A stretch of DNA of 64,000 nucleotides from NCBI RefSeq assembly GCF_047511655.1, contig NC_133405.1, positions 92,043,046 to 92,107,045 of the forward strand. The letters run 5' to 3'. This DNA comes from Castor canadensis. Its lineage: Eukaryota; Chordata; Mammalia; Rodentia; Castoridae. The translations under genes were made by a program, and so were the position numbers. Positions 1 to 12,215 of this stretch are shown here, one piece after another (the stretch's first letter is position 1; each line of letters opens with the position of its first letter). The notes under the pieces were generated by a model. It was not told the DNA's origin and ran no database searches. It saw nothing but the letters and a program-made list of their open reading frames with translations.

Positions 1-230
1 GACTAACTCTTACTTATCCTTTAAGACTCACCTCTCAGGCTGAGTTGACCTGCACCAACCCTAGACTGGGCCAAATCCCTTCCTCTGGGCTCCTATCCCC
101 ACCATCATGTTCTCCTCTGTCATAAGCCTTCTCAGTCTCCCCAACTGACTGGGGACTCATGGAGGACAAGAACCATTTTACCCTGCACAGGTCCTGGTCA
201 CAGCAGTACTATGTATGTGTCTACTGATAA
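1..230 (+). mobile_element. L2 3'-end fragment
   Basis: 'tcaccatcatgttctcctctgtcataag…gactggggactcatggaggacaagaaccatttt' follows the L2 3' pattern, in which a short exhortation-like 'gaggacaagaacc' block precedes the tail. It is truncated by the window edge. Confidence 0.5.
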
Positions 231-234
231 CATT

Positions 235-460
235 AACTCTGTTGAGGGCTCCTTATATGTCACGCACTTGGTGAGGTACATTCTGAATGGATTCATCTGA
301 ATGATCTCATCTATTCCTCAGTCAATGAACCTCATGCTACTGGTAGTATTCTGTCCTTAACAGAGAAGGAATTAGGCTCAGAGATGTGTGAAGTGAGTTG
401 CTGAGGTCACCCAACTAGTGAATGACAGAGTTGAAATTGAGACTGCTATGGAGACTTCAC
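235..460 (-). mobile_element. MIR SINE, antisense
   Basis: 'gagaaggaattaggctcagagatgtgtgaagtgagttgctgaggtcacccaactagtgaatgacagagttg' is the complement of the MIR core. A second antisense MIR is at about 790-965 ('gaggctcagaggctaaatgacttgcccaaagccacagagg'). Confidence 0.7.
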
Positions 461-1074
461 TGGCCTGGACTGTGAGATTAAGAGACAGCATCAGCAAGAG
501 AACAGAAACAAGAATTAAGGCCAGAATTCCTGACCTAGACTCCATTTCCCAAGACCATCTCCTCTCATTTTTCTTCCCATATTATTCATGCCAAGACCAG
601 GCTCCTGGCTCTCTCCTTATGATATAATTCTCTCCATACCAAGTACTACTTTCAGCCTCCTCATCCCAAATCTGCTGTGGTCAAGCCCATTCTTTGTTTC
701 AGAACCATCTTCAGACACAGTTTTAGATTTAATCCAGTGCTACACATAGGCTAGGGGGAAAACAAAACAAGGGTAGTCTCTGCTTTTCCAGAGTTGACAG
801 TCACCCAGGACTTTTATATGTATCATCTCCAATCCTAAAAACAGCACTAAGAGACAAGTGAGCATTAGCCCCATCACACAGATAAAGAATAGAGGCTCAG
901 AGGCTAAATGACTTGCCCAAAGCCACAGAGGTGGTAAGTGGAAGAACCTGGTCTTGAACAAAGGTATGGACTCAGCTATTTTCCCCCCATGAGGTCATCC
1001 TGCTCGGAAGAGTCAAGGAGTAGACAAGACCATATCTGGTTGGGGGAGAGGAATGAAAAAAAGTTATTACTGTT

Positions 1075-1290
1075 TCAGGACTGAGTTCAAATGTCCCCTC
1101 CTGTGGGAAGGGGCTCCAGATGGGGTTAAGTACCCCTCGTCTGGCAGTCTTCTCAACCTAATCTGTCCCATCTCAAACTACACTATACTGTCATTGTCTA
1201 TGTGTCTTTCTCCCTTCTAGACTTGAACTTCCTGACCAAATCCAGCACAAGGCTAGCTTAAAGGAGCCAAAACTACTTGCTGAATGAATG
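1075..1290 (+). mobile_element. L2 3'-end fragment
   Basis: It has the L2 layout, 'tcccctcctgtgggaaggggctccaga' to 'cttgctgaatgaatgagg'. The ending in repeated GAAT is the normal L2 terminus. Confidence 0.5.
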
Positions 1291-1529
1291 AGGTGGTATC
1301 TGAGCTAGTCATTAAAAGGAAAGCCACTATCTGTACAGTTGAGTACAGGGAAAAGGTATAAAGGAGGGAAATGAATTAGCAAAAGCAAGGGAATGGGGCA
1401 AAGGAAAAGACCAATAATTTTGAAATTGTGACAGCATTTTTGTAGCATGTTTTCATTGTTGTTAAGAGGGGCTTCTTTTCTTTACCAAAACAGGATCACA
1501 CTAATAGCCCAGTTCTGCAACTTACTGTT

Positions 1530-2004
1530 TTCTTTTTTGGTGGAACTGGGGTTTGAACTCAGGGACATGCTTGCTAAGCAGGCTCTCTACCACTTGAGCC
1601 ACTCTACTGCAAACTTGCTTTTTTTTCATACATCAGTCTTAGAGATCTTACTATGACACTATACAGTCATGTATCTTTTACTTTTGATCTGCTACAAAGT
1701 AATCCAAAGTATGAGGTATATAATGGACTAAAAGCTGTTCCAACCTGATAGAAACTGAGGTTGTTTTAATATTTCGCTATCAAAAGCAATGCTACACTGA
1801 ACATCTTTTTGCATACATCTGGAAGAACTGTTGAATGATATATTCCTAAAGATTAATTGCAGGGTCAAAGGAATGCACATTTTATTTAAAGTGTGGATAC
1901 AAGTTATACCCATTGCTTTAACATGTATATAGACTGACTAAAAATAAAGATTATTCCTACTACTCATACAACCCTGTTTTTATTCTGAGATGCATACCTC
2001 ATGC

Positions 2005-2052
<48 letters not shown>

Positions 2053-5000
2053 GTGGCACTCAAGTTTGAACTCAGGGCTTTCCGCTTTGCAAAGCAGGTG
2101 CTGCACTGCTTGAGCCACACCTTCAGTCCATTTTGCTCTGGTTATTTTGGAGATGAGGTTTCATGCACAAACTGTTTGCCTGGGCTGGCTTTGAGCCACA
2201 ATCCTCCCAATCTCAGCCTCCCAAGAACCTAGGATTTGGATAGACTTCTCCCTCCCTCCCTCCTTCCTTCCTGTACTGGGGTTTGAACTCAGGACCTATA
2301 TCTTGAGCCACTCTACCAGCCCTTTTTCATGGAGGGTTTTTTCGAGATAGGGGCTCATAAACTATTTGCCCAGGCTGGCTTTGAACAGCGATCCTCCTGG
2401 TCTCTGCCTCCTGAGTAGCTAGGATTACAAGGTAAGCCACCACTACCTGGCTCGCTCCTTTCCTTCCCCTTTCTTTCTTCCTTCCTTCTTCCCTTCCTTT
2501 GTTGGGACTGGAGTTTGAACTCAGGGCTTTACACTTACCACTTGAGCCACACCTCCAGTCCCTCATGCAACCTTTTAATTAAGGTTAGTCAATAGTGACA
2601 TTCTACAAGAAGATGTGATAAAGGGTTGCATGATATGGCTATGTTTGCAGTTTGGATTGGGGTGTTTTAGAAAAGGCCTCTGGCTGGCCAAGTTGGGCTT
2701 CCTCTAGTAGTAGAGCCTTAAAGAAATCTAGCTCCAAGAGCATGATTCTCCGCTTGGAACAATACACAAGTTTAAGATTCTCGTAGTAACTGACAAAGTG
2801 GCCCCATAAAAAAAACTGTACCAATTTGCACTCCAATCAAGGTATCTGAGAGGTTGTTCCCCCACAAATGTTCCAATCTTTAACTTTGCTCCCTAAAAAT
2901 GGTGCTTCATTATTGCTTTTGCTACATTCCATTAAACAATAGTAAGCTGCACATCCTTTCTCATTTATTAGGTAATTGTCTATTTTTTTCTTGAATCATC
3001 AATTCTGTATCTTTTTCTTATTGATTTCTGGGAGACAATATAGATTTAGACAAAGATAGTAGCAAGGATACTAAACAAAGCAACAAATAGCAAAGTTACT
3101 TTCCCCTGGCTTATTATTTATGTTTTAACTTTGTGTATACCATCTTTCTCTACACAGAAGTTTTACAAATTTTTTTGGTAGTACTGGGATTTGAACTCAT
3201 GGCTTCGCACTTGCTAGGCAGGTGCTCTACCCTTTGAGCCATGCCTCCAGACCTGAAGTTTTACATTTTAATGTAGACAAAATTATTACTCTATTTTATG
3301 GCTTCTGGGTTTTCTTGTTTGTTTTTTGAGACAGGGTCTCACTATGTTGCCTAGGCTGGCCTTGAATTCCTGGGCTCAAGAGAGCCTCCTGTTTCAGCCA
3401 CCTGAGTAAGCTGACACTACAAGGACACACCACCATGGCTGACTTGGTTTCCAGATTTTAGCCTTCTCCATCCTAATATAAAAATATTCTAGATTTTCTT
3501 CTGGTATTTTACAGTTGTATTTTTTATATCTGTGGTACTGGAGTTTGAACTCAGGGCCTTATGCTTGCTAGGCAGGCTTTCTTACCACTTGAGCCACTCC
3601 GCCAGCTCATGGATATAATATTTGTAATTCCTGCAGCTTTATGATAAGTTTTTGTATCAAAGGTGGCAAGTCTCCTTCATTATTATCCATTTTCAAAAAT
3701 TTCTTAGTAGTTAATGGGCATTTACTCTTCCAAATGAACTTTAAAATGTAACTGCTCAATTCCCAAGGAAAAAAACATTGAAATTTTCATGATAAATGCA
3801 TTGAACTTTTTGACCAAATTGAGGAAAGAGTCTTTTTTTTTTTTTAACCATATTGAACTTTCTCATCCAGGAACATGACATAATCCTTGATGAGTGCTGG
3901 GGGCGTGGCTTAAGCATGCCTAGCTAGCAAGAGGCTCTGAATTCAACCCCCTAGTACCACCAAAAAAAAGTGAATCCTTGATGTACTCAAGTCTTCTTAC
4001 AGCCTTCAATGAAGTTTCATAGTTTCTATAAAGAAGTATTTCATATTTCTTATAAATTCCCAGAGATTTTATACATCTTTTTGGTAGCACTGGGGTTTGA
4101 ACTCAGGGCCTTGTGCTTGCTAGACAGGCACTCTGCCACTTCAGCCATACCTCCAGCTAGAATTTTTGTTGTTATTGTTGGTACTGGGTTTTGAACACAG
4201 GGCCACTTGACCAGTCCCCAGCCTTGTTTGCTTTAGTATATTGTTTTAATATACTGATGGATTCCAATTTATAATCTTTTATTTACAATACTTGTTATGG
4301 ACTTGAGGTGTGGTACTAGTGCTAGAGCACTTGTCTAGAAAGCATGAAGCCAAGTTGAATCCCAAGTACTGCAAAAAAACCCAAAAAATCCAAAACCACA
4401 TTACACTGGGTATAGTGGTGTATGCGTGTAATCCCAGCTACTTGGGAGGGTGAGACAGGAGGATCATAAATTCTAGGCCATCCTGGGCAACTTAGCAAGA
4501 CCTTACCTCAAAATAAAGAAAAAAAGGGCTGAGGAAGTAGCTCAGCCTAGGTGCATGAGGCCCTGAGTCCAATTCCCAGTACTGATTAAATAAATAAATA
4601 GGGGTGGAGGCTTGGTTCAAGTGGTAGAGCACCTGCCTACCAAGTACAAAGCACTGAGTTCAAACCCCAGTACCGCCAAAAAATCATTAAAAAATAAAAT
4701 AGTTATTTCTCTAGTAATATATGGGATGAGGCTATAGTTTGGTTTTTATTTTCTTTTGTGATGCTGGGGATCAAACCTAGGCCCTTGTGTATGCTAGGCA
4801 AGTGCTTTACTACTGAGCTAACCCCCAGCCCTGGTTTTGTTTGTTTGGTTGGCTGGGTTTTTCTTGGGGGGGGGCATTGTTTTTAGTTTTAGGCAGTACT
4901 GGGGCTTGAACTCAGGGCCTCATGTTTGCTAGGCAGGCACTCTACTACTTGAGTCATTCCTCCAGCCCTTCATTGCTTTTATTATTGTTCAGATAGCATC

Positions 5001-5335
5001 TTGTGTTTTTGCATCAGACAGTGGTCCTCCCAAATAACTGGGATTACAGACACGCAACACCATGCCTATCTTATTGATTGAGATGGGGGGAGGGTTCACT
5101 ACCTTTTTGCCTGGACTGGGCTCAAACCATGATCCTTCTAATCTCTACCTTCCCAGGAACTGGGATTATAGCCATGGGCCATCATGCCCAGCCTTTGTTT
5201 TGTTTTTGAGACAGGGTCTCCCTATGTTGCCCAGGCTGCCATGGAGCTCCTGGGCTCAAGTGGTCCTCCCACTTCAGCCTCCCAAATAGTTGAGACTATG
5301 GGTGTATACCATGGCACTGCCAGTTACTAGCCTTA
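1530..5335. mobile_element. SINE-dense block in intron 2
   Basis: At least fifteen rodent SINE units are packed here. Minus strand: 1530-1612, 2048-2240, 2272-2450, 2500-2570, 3172-3255, 3318-3450 (B1-like), 3520-3608, 4078-4215, 4757-4835 (ID), 4893-5065, 5080-5330. Plus strand: 3890-3968, 4295-4380, 4390-4520 (B1-like), 4527-4600 (ID), 4605-4690. ORFs here are all SINE read-through. Confidence 0.85.
2007..2048. repeat. (AT)n microsatellite
   Basis: About 21 uninterrupted AT units lie at the end of an antisense SINE dimer. Confidence 0.95.
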
Positions 5336-6342
5336 TAGCATAAAGTGGAAAAATATCCATCTTTTTCTGTTACCTGTTCATTCCAGATCTGATAGAACTT
5401 TTATCATATCAGGACTTCTAGAATACTAACTGGACCTGGTACTATTGGCTGAGGAGATAAATTTAACCATGTTTTAATTTATTGTACACCTTCAATTCTA
5501 TTCACGATTTCTGTACCATCTGTAGGTCATTTTAGTAATTTACGTTTTCCTCGAAAACCACCTAGTTCAAGATTTTCACATTTATTAGTATAAAAGTATA
5601 CAAAGCATTTTTCTCATAACTTTTTAATCTCCTCAGAATCTATGGTTAAACCCCCTTCCTCATACCTTCCTTCCTTTTTTTCAGTCGTATCTACAGAAGG
5701 TGGTCTACCTAGTTTGCTGATCTTTTCAAATGTTACCCATTACTTTATCAAATATTTTGTTTTGTATTTTATTCATTTCTAGCTTTATCTACAGTAATTA
5801 GTGCAGTCTGCTTTCTTTTGATTGTTCTTTTTCTGCCTCTTAAGTGGAATAATTACTTCACTTAGTTTAACCTGTCTTGTTCTCCAGTAAGAACATTGAA
5901 GACTATACATTTTTCTCTGGAACCTCTATGGCCATATCCCATAAGTTTTAATATGTAGTACTCTCACTGATGGCATTGGCTCTACATAGTCTATAAATTC
6001 CATTCCTATTTCCTCTTTAACACAAGTATTTTTAAACTTGCAAATGGGAGGAGGACCTAGCCTTTTTTGATGCTGCTGTTAATATTTCCTTTTGTTAAAT
6101 TCTAATTAGAAAACATGAAACATGTTTTCCAATTAACTTGGAAATAATGTTGTTCTCCCAAGGTGTGGGTAGATTATTTCCTTTGCCTAGACACCCTTCC
6201 CCAGTCCATACAACTGGCAAACTCCAATTCATCCTTTGTAATAGCTCAAATGTCACATACTCTAGGGCCAACCACTCCAACTTCTAGGGGCAGGTTCCTG
6301 GGAAGGATTTCTTTAAGGATGGGTAAACTACAAATAGATTCT

Positions 6343-6544
6343 TTTTTTGTGTGCATGTGTGGTACTGGGGTTTGAACTCAAGGCCTACACCCTGAGCCAC
6401 TCCACCAGCCCTTTTTTGTGAAGGGTTTTTTCGATATAGGGTCTCACGAACTATTTTCCCCAGGCTGGTTTTGAACCACAATCCTCTTGATCTCTGCCTC
6501 CTGAGTAGCTAGGATTACAGGCATGAGCCACGGGTACCTGGCCC
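6343..6544 (-). mobile_element. B1-ID dimeric SINE with perfect 12-bp target-site duplication
   Basis: The complement of the dimer is flanked by CAAATAGATTCT at 6331-6342 and 6545-6556, so the limits are exact. The ID half ('gtactggggtttgaactc…ccctgagccactccaccagccc') is followed by the B1-like half ('gggttttttcgatatagggtctcacg…aggattacaggcatgagccac'). Confidence 0.95.
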
Positions 6545-6819
6545 CAAATAGATTCTGAATGTCCTCTTTGATTTCCTGACCTAATCTCTCAGGCACTCTC
6601 CTCAGACATTCAGACAACCACTTCACAGTCACACCAGGGGCTAAGGGACATGGGGGAGGTGTCTGGCAATGATATAGCATATTTGTCTGGAAGGGGAGGG
6701 ATGGGGGGGAGGGATGGGTCTAGCTCTTACCTGCTCTCTGCCAGCCTGCCTGAGGGGGTAAGCTTCATGGAGTCAAGGACCTGAGTAGGACAGCAATACT
6801 GGTGTAGAGTATGAGACGC

Positions 6820-7700
6820 TGTGGACCTGAGAGACAGCAAGAGACAGAGAAAGACAGAGAGAGACAGGGAGGGTGGGGAGAGGGGAGGTGGGCAATGGGG
6901 AAAGGGAAGTGAAAGTAAGTAGGGGAGGAGAAAAGGGAAGGCTGAGAGGAATGGAAGAGAGGGATAGGAGACAAGGAGGAAGAAAAGATAATACAGGAAT
7001 GGAGGGAAGGAGGGAGGGAGGAAGGAAGGAAGGAGAGAAAGGGAGGGAAGGAGGAAGGGAAGGGAGGATGGAGAAAAGGAGGGAGGGAGGGAAAGTAAGA
7101 CAGAGGGATAGAGGGAGGGAAAAAGGAAGGAAGAGGGAAGGAAGGAAGGAAGGAAGGAAGGAAGGAAGGAAGGAAAAAAGAAAAAACCACAAAGTCAAGA
7201 AAGAGAGGACAGCACTCAAACCACAAACAGAACACAATGACAACAGGGGGCAGTAGAGACAAGAGCCAGGCTGGGCCTCCTGTGTTCCAGGTGACTCCAT
7301 GGGGACCTGGGCTACTGAGAGACGCTGGGACACCACAGCAGGGAAGGGGGAAGGGAGCCCTCCTCACACCAGACGCCACAGGGATAGGGAGGAGGGGAGG
7401 AGAAAAGGGGATAAAAGAGAAGAAAAAGATATATGAGGGTATGAGGGGCTCCCCTTCCAGATGACCCCCTCATAGGAAGGGAGGGGAGGGAGTACGGAGG
7501 GAGGAGAGGATCTGGCCCCAAAAAGGGGGAAGAAGCCAGGTGGACAGGAGACACTGAAGGAGTAGAGGGAGAGAGACAGAGAGAAACTGAAAGAGACAGA
7601 AAAGGAGAAAGAGAAAGAGGAAGACAGAGAAAGGCCAAGACAAGACACAGAGAGAAGACAGGGAAAGGCAGAAAAAGCCAGAGCAGAGGAGGGGCAAGGG
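6820..7700. repeat. Purine-rich (GA/GGAA) low-complexity tract, about 850 bp
   Basis: The plus strand is almost entirely A and G over long stretches, with GGAA and GGGA tetranucleotides and a clean (GAAG)n core at 7137-7174. A mixed-sequence break lies at about 7186-7380. Both strands show long ORFs (for example 6765-7379 minus) that are only Ser/Pro/Leu/Phe or Arg/Gly/Glu repeats and not genes. Confidence 0.9.
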
Positions 7701-7759
7701 CAGAGGAGGCTGACAAGGTCTCAGTGGTCTTAGTGACAGGATAGGGCTGGGGCTGAGTG

Positions 7760-9060
7760 GGTGGGTGGAGTCCAGGCAAGGCAGAGGACAGGGTTGTTCC
7801 AAGCAGGAGTTTTTTGCTTCCAAGGCCAGTGCTGCGCCCCTCCACCCCAAGGCTGGGCCCATACTCCACCTCCCTGCTGTGCTCCCACCCACCCACCCCC
7901 CAGTGCAGGGTCCAAAGGCCCCTCTGCGGCCTGTGCCTCCCGCTTCCCTTGAGTAAAGTCCAGAGAATGGCAAAGGGGAGGAATAGGAATGAGAAAGGAG
8001 TGAGGTGAAGGGTCTGGTCTGCCCTACCCAACATAGTATGCCTGCTGGGGTCACACCAGTTGACCACAGCCAGGACAAGATGGAAGTGGAACCTGCCCCT
8101 CCAGGTCAGCCAGCCCCTGTCTCCCACAAGCCCCTAAAGGCAGGCTATATTCAGAGCCTGGCCATTCAAGAGCCCACGTAAAAGTCAGGAGGTGGCCTGC
8201 AGGCCAGGCCAGCTGCCCACACCTCACTTGCTACAAATTTGAAGATGCCCAAATCTTAGAACTTTAAAGAGAATCTTTGAATCTGAGACTTCTTATCTGA
8301 GGTACTGGGATAATCATTGTCATCAGGGCAATTATTTCTCAAGCATGCCAGTCACCAACCCAAGTCCATGACTTGATATCTCATTGTATCTGAGCCTTAG
8401 AGACCCTTAGGCTGCTGGAATGTTGGTATCAGAGAATCTCAACAGCTGGAGTCCTGCAGTGCCATGCATGCCAGGCTAGCATGCCAGGGCAACCGCCAAG
8501 CTCAGCCCTCACAGACCACAGACTGTGCTACTCAGGACTCCAAGGTCCTTACAGAGCTGGGCTCCTGGATGCTCACAGGCTCACCCACTGGACCCGGCTC
8601 CCTCCCCCAAGCCAAAGGCCTCCAAGAGTGTAAGGGAGCCAGGAACCAGGAAGCTAGTAGGCTGCTGAATCAGCAGCCCAGGAACTGGGTCTTCCTGGGC
8701 AGGAAGGGAGGGGATCAGGCAGCAGGGGCCCAGGTTCCTACCTGATGCTCCTCCCGGGGGTTTCCATGGGTCTGGGCCTGTCCCAGGGGCAGCCCCCCCT
8801 GGCCCACTGGTGTCTCCACCGTGCGTCACCACCCCCTTCTCCCCAGCCCTTCCCTAGAAGGAGGAACCAAGGAGGCGGGGCCAGAACTGCTGGGCTGCAG
8901 GCCAGGCTGCAACTGGAAACTTTGCTCCTTCCCTGCTCCCTCAGGAAGGCTGGGAACTCCTTGCAGGAGGAAGCAAGGTCCTCAGGGCCAAAACTCCAGC
9001 TGGGCCCCCCATATGCACTTCCACTGGAATCTCCCCAAGCAAGCTGTCTCACCCTGACAA
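7760..9060. other. Unique GC-rich segment of intron 2
   Basis: Between the purine tract and about 9060 there are no recognisable SINEs or L1. Only the right part (8740-8900) shows gene-like signals, described as the candidate alternative exon. The other ORFs here have no domain or splice support. Confidence 0.5.
8742..8870 (-). other. Candidate alternative first exon of IQSEC2 (unproven)
   Basis: Within intron 2 the minus strand carries ATG (8767-8765), eight codons (METPGRSI) and two bases AG, then a near-ideal donor CAG|GTAGGA at 8741-8740. The two-base overhang is the phase of the microexon's 3' end, so it could splice directly to exon 3 in frame. Just upstream (minus sense) are a GGCCCCGCCTCC GC box (8871-8882) and a CRE/ATF-like TGACGCA (about 8824-8830), as a local promoter would have. 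The sequence is unique and GC-rich inside an otherwise repeat-laden intron. The ATG context is moderate (G at +4, C at -3). The frame stays open upstream to 9052, so an internal exon is also possible. The 5' limit is a guess. IQSEC2 is known to have shorter isoforms with other N termini, but I cannot confirm that this is one. Confidence 0.3.
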
Positions 9061-10539
9061 ACTTGTGCTACTAGGTCTATTCTCCTGTGGAGAACACTGA
9101 GATAGAGGAAGGTTCAATACTAGTAGCAGAACTCCAAGATTAGGACCTAGTTTGGTAATTCTCAAATTTGAAATCTGCCCCCTTGGCCATATCACTGCCT
9201 TGTGAATACAGAAACCTTTCAATGGAAGCTCTTCACAAACATCCTCATTCTCAGCAGGATTGGAGTATGTTTAGGAGGTGCTCTGGAATGCTCCGTATCA
9301 AAATTCAAATCACTTATTTTGGGTTATCGAGATGGGGCCCTGGCCAATATTCCTTATAACTGCAATAAACTCTTGTTCTTTTCTGTGTTGTTTTATAGAC
9401 TGGCTAAGAGAAATGATCCCTGAAGAGAAAAAGCACAAATCAAAAGACACACCACTCACAATCAAGAGGCTGTTCCTCCAAGGAGATTGCCTGGCTTGAT
9501 TCTACCGATGGGGTAATTGAGGCCGAGAGAGGAGCAGAGTCTCACTAATGTCCACACAGCCAGTCAGATCCAGGTTCCCTGGCTCCCTGCCTACCTCCCA
9601 TGGTACTCTCTGTCCTCTCTATGGATAGCACTGGAAAAAGGAGAGAATTTTCAGGGTGTGAAGGATGCAGGTCTCCTGAAGAGGACTACAGGTCCAGCTC
9701 ATAGCGTCCTATCTTTTGCATGGCCCCAGAGTCCAGGCCCTGGCTATTCTGAGCAGAAGGCGGCCCTGGGAGGGGCCAGAGGGCCAGTGATCTAGAAGGA
9801 ATAGAACCTGACAGGCCACAGGCTAGCCTTCCTGCCTCCCTGCTGGGGCAGCTGGTTCCTCCTAAGAAAGCCAAAGCTGCTGAGAGAGAGAGGCTCTCTG
9901 GACGCAAGGCTGGCATCTGTGGACCCTTTGTGACCTCCTCTCCCTCTGACCACCTCCTAATGCCCAGCCTTCAGGGCTCTGTCCTCGGAGTCCGTTTTGT
10001 TTACTCCTTGACCAACTTTCTTAGCCCCATAGCAGTTTTACCTTGAGCCCATTTGCAGGTATTGTGTAAGAACTGCACCTCTGGCCCACTTTTTTCTTGG
10101 CCTGGTGGGGGAGATGAAAGACAGAAATTCTAGTCCTGGCTTTAATGCTAATGTTGTGTGACTCAGGCAAGCCCTTCCCCTCTCTGGTAAGGTCAAGAGT
10201 CTACATTTTGGTGCCTCATAGAGCTGGATACAACTTTTTAGCTGGGCAGCCCCTCTGAGGATCAGTTCGTTCGTCTGTACAACGGGAGTGGTAATTCCAC
10301 CTAACAGGTTCTTGTCAGGATTCAGTGAAACCAAGTGTGCACATGACAAAAAGCCTTATCTTGAGCCCAAGGTTCTCACTCTTCTCCCAGGGAGTGTGCA
10401 GACCCATCAGAAGCCTGTTGGTTTCAGGGATAGGGGAAGACTTATGAGAAAATATCCCTTAATCTGGGGCCATTTTTGAATTCAAAGGTATCTGAGCATG
10501 TTAAATAGACTCACGTGATGACTCACCACAGACACTGCA

Positions 10540-10870
10540 GACCAGGCACTGTGCCAGGTGACTAAGGATCACCACTGCTCCCAGGGAGCAGTATCCAAGT
10601 GAGAGAAGACAGAATTCTGTTCCAGTGGAAACAGTAAGGGGACAGTATTCTAAGTGGAAGAAAGGACCTAGACAAAGGACCTGAGGTGCTACATCCAGGA
10701 ACTGCAAAGAGGCCAATGTGGCTGAGTGGAAAAAAAAAACAACAAAACAAAGGAAACAAGGGTTAAGATAAGATGGGCCTGATCCTACAGAGTCTCAGAG
10801 GCCACAATAAAGGTCTCCTTTACTTATACCAGGAGCATTTTGGAAGCCTGTGGCTCATGGATAGGCATGA
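10540..10870 (-). mobile_element. L2 fragment, antisense
   Basis: 'gggagcagtatccaagtgagagaag…caaagaggccaatgtggctgagtgg' and 'cctgatcctacagagtctcagaggccac' match the antisense L2 pattern. Confidence 0.5.
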
Positions 10871-11077
10871 AGGGCATATCTCTGAAACCCCTGAAGTTGA
10901 ATGAAAAATGATAATTTCTGGGGAGAAAATATTAATTTCCAGCTTTCATCAGATCCTCAGACAAGTTATAACCCCACTCACTAACTGCCTAGTAAATGAA
11001 CCAGTGGCAGGCATCCTAGAACCTTCTGTGAGCTATCCCCTATCTCCCTCCTCCAGATAGTCCCAACCTTCCCCCAT

Positions 11078-11172
11078 TTTTTTTAAGACAGGGTCTCATT
11101 GTGTAGCCCAGGCTGGTCTTGAACTTGTGAACCTTCTGCCTCATCCTCCTGAGTGCCGAGATTATAGGTATG
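11078..11172 (-). mobile_element. B1-like SINE, antisense
   Basis: 'gacagggtctcattgtgtagcccaggctggtcttgaacttgtgaacc' is the complement of B1/7SL-derived sequence. The only other SINEs between 6.5 and 22 kb are an ID at 13085-13170 and an ID-like unit at 16325-16420. Confidence 0.85.
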
Positions 11173-11199
11173 CACTCCATCTTCAACTCCATCTTCAGC

Positions 11200-11560
11200 T
11201 TTCAGCCTCATCAAAACAGAAGTGCTTGCAAATTTTGTCTACATGCTGATGCTCTGTTCCTCATCTTCACCAGTGCTATCCCTCTGGGCCTCCACAGACA
11301 CCTCCCTGCTTCCCTGACCAAAAGTCAGTTAGAGTTTTGCCCTCAGGGAATCTGCCCTGACCCCACCCACGCAAGGTGGGTCACCTCCCTCTCATCTTTC
11401 TACCCTGTTCTTCTTTCAGTTGGCTTCCCTAGACGTTGTCTGTTCACATTCTTGCTGATGCTTCTTGGCTGGGAGCTCTGTGAGGTCAGGGGTCATGTCT
11501 TACTCATCTCAATGTCCCCAGCACCCAGCTCAGGGCACCTGGTCACACATGGTGGAAAAC
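11200..11560 (+). mobile_element. L2 3'-end fragment
   Basis: 'gtcagttagagttttgccctcagggaatctgccctgacc', 'tgggagctctgtgaggtcaggggtcatgtcttactcatctcaatgtccccagcacccagc' is a good L2 3' match. An ORF spanning it (11170-11628) has no domain. Confidence 0.7.
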
Positions 11561-11600
11561 AGCCAATGTACAGAGGTGGAAGCTGCAAGATGGACCAATG

Positions 11601-11617
11601 GACACTAGAGGGCACTG
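11601..11617 (+). promoter_or_regulatory. CTCF-like site in intron 2
   Basis: GACACTAGAGGGCACTG differs from the CCACTAGAGGGC core at one position. It is in forward orientation, in unique sequence just after an L2 fragment. A weaker look-alike (GACAACAGGGGGCAGTAG) is at 7239-7256. Confidence 0.3.
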
Positions 11618-11929
11618 CAGCCACTTAAATCCTGTGTGGCTGCTGGCTAGGCCCACCCAGGAGGCTCCCTGGGCCAGGAACATGTCTCTAAGAATCCAGG
11701 AAATATGAAAATTCTGCCACAGTATCCTGCAGTTCCCCAGTCTGAGCCTAACTGACCAGGGCCTCAGTTCCAGCCTCTTACTATACCTTCTAACTATTTC
11801 TAGACCCTTTCTCAGGACAACCCCATCCCAATGTCCACATAGCTTTAGCTCCTTACAAATACAGGTGTCAAACACCCCTCCGACAGCTCCAGCCTACAAT
11901 ACTGTCTACTTCATCTCACCTTAGCCCAC

Positions 11930-12215
11930 TCCACCCTCCTCTGGCTAACTTCTACTCATCCTCCAGGTCTTGGCTTGGATATCAGCTTGGAGAAGCTTCC
12001 CTGGCCCTCAGGCTGGGTTGGGTATAATTCTGCAGTGCTTCCAACAGCATCCTACACTTCCCTTATAATTGTGGGTAATTGTCTGTTTCCTGACCAGACA
12101 GTGGGATCTAGAGCAGGATCCATCACTATATTAGTCACCATCCTATTAACCACATCATATCAACTAGCACTAGTAGGTACTCAATAAATTGTCCTTGAAT
12201 TAATAAATGAATAAA
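11930..12215 (+). mobile_element. L2 3'-end fragment
   Basis: 'tctactcatcctccaggtcttggcttggatatcagcttggagaagcttccctg' through 'gtactcaataaattgtccttgaattaataaatgaa' is a near-complete L2 3' end. Confidence 0.75.

Noticed and set aside
1530..5335. tRNA-like A and B boxes suggesting tRNA genes
   Set aside because: These belong to ID-type SINEs: no cloverleaf closes properly, tails are A-rich and many copies exist.
6765..8127. Long minus-strand ORFs (up to 271 codons) rich in Ser, Pro, Leu and Phe
   Set aside because: They are translations of the purine/pyrimidine tract and its edge; there is no family, start context or splice evidence.
11170..11628. 152-codon plus-strand ORF
   Set aside because: It covers an L2 3' end, whose text explains the translation.
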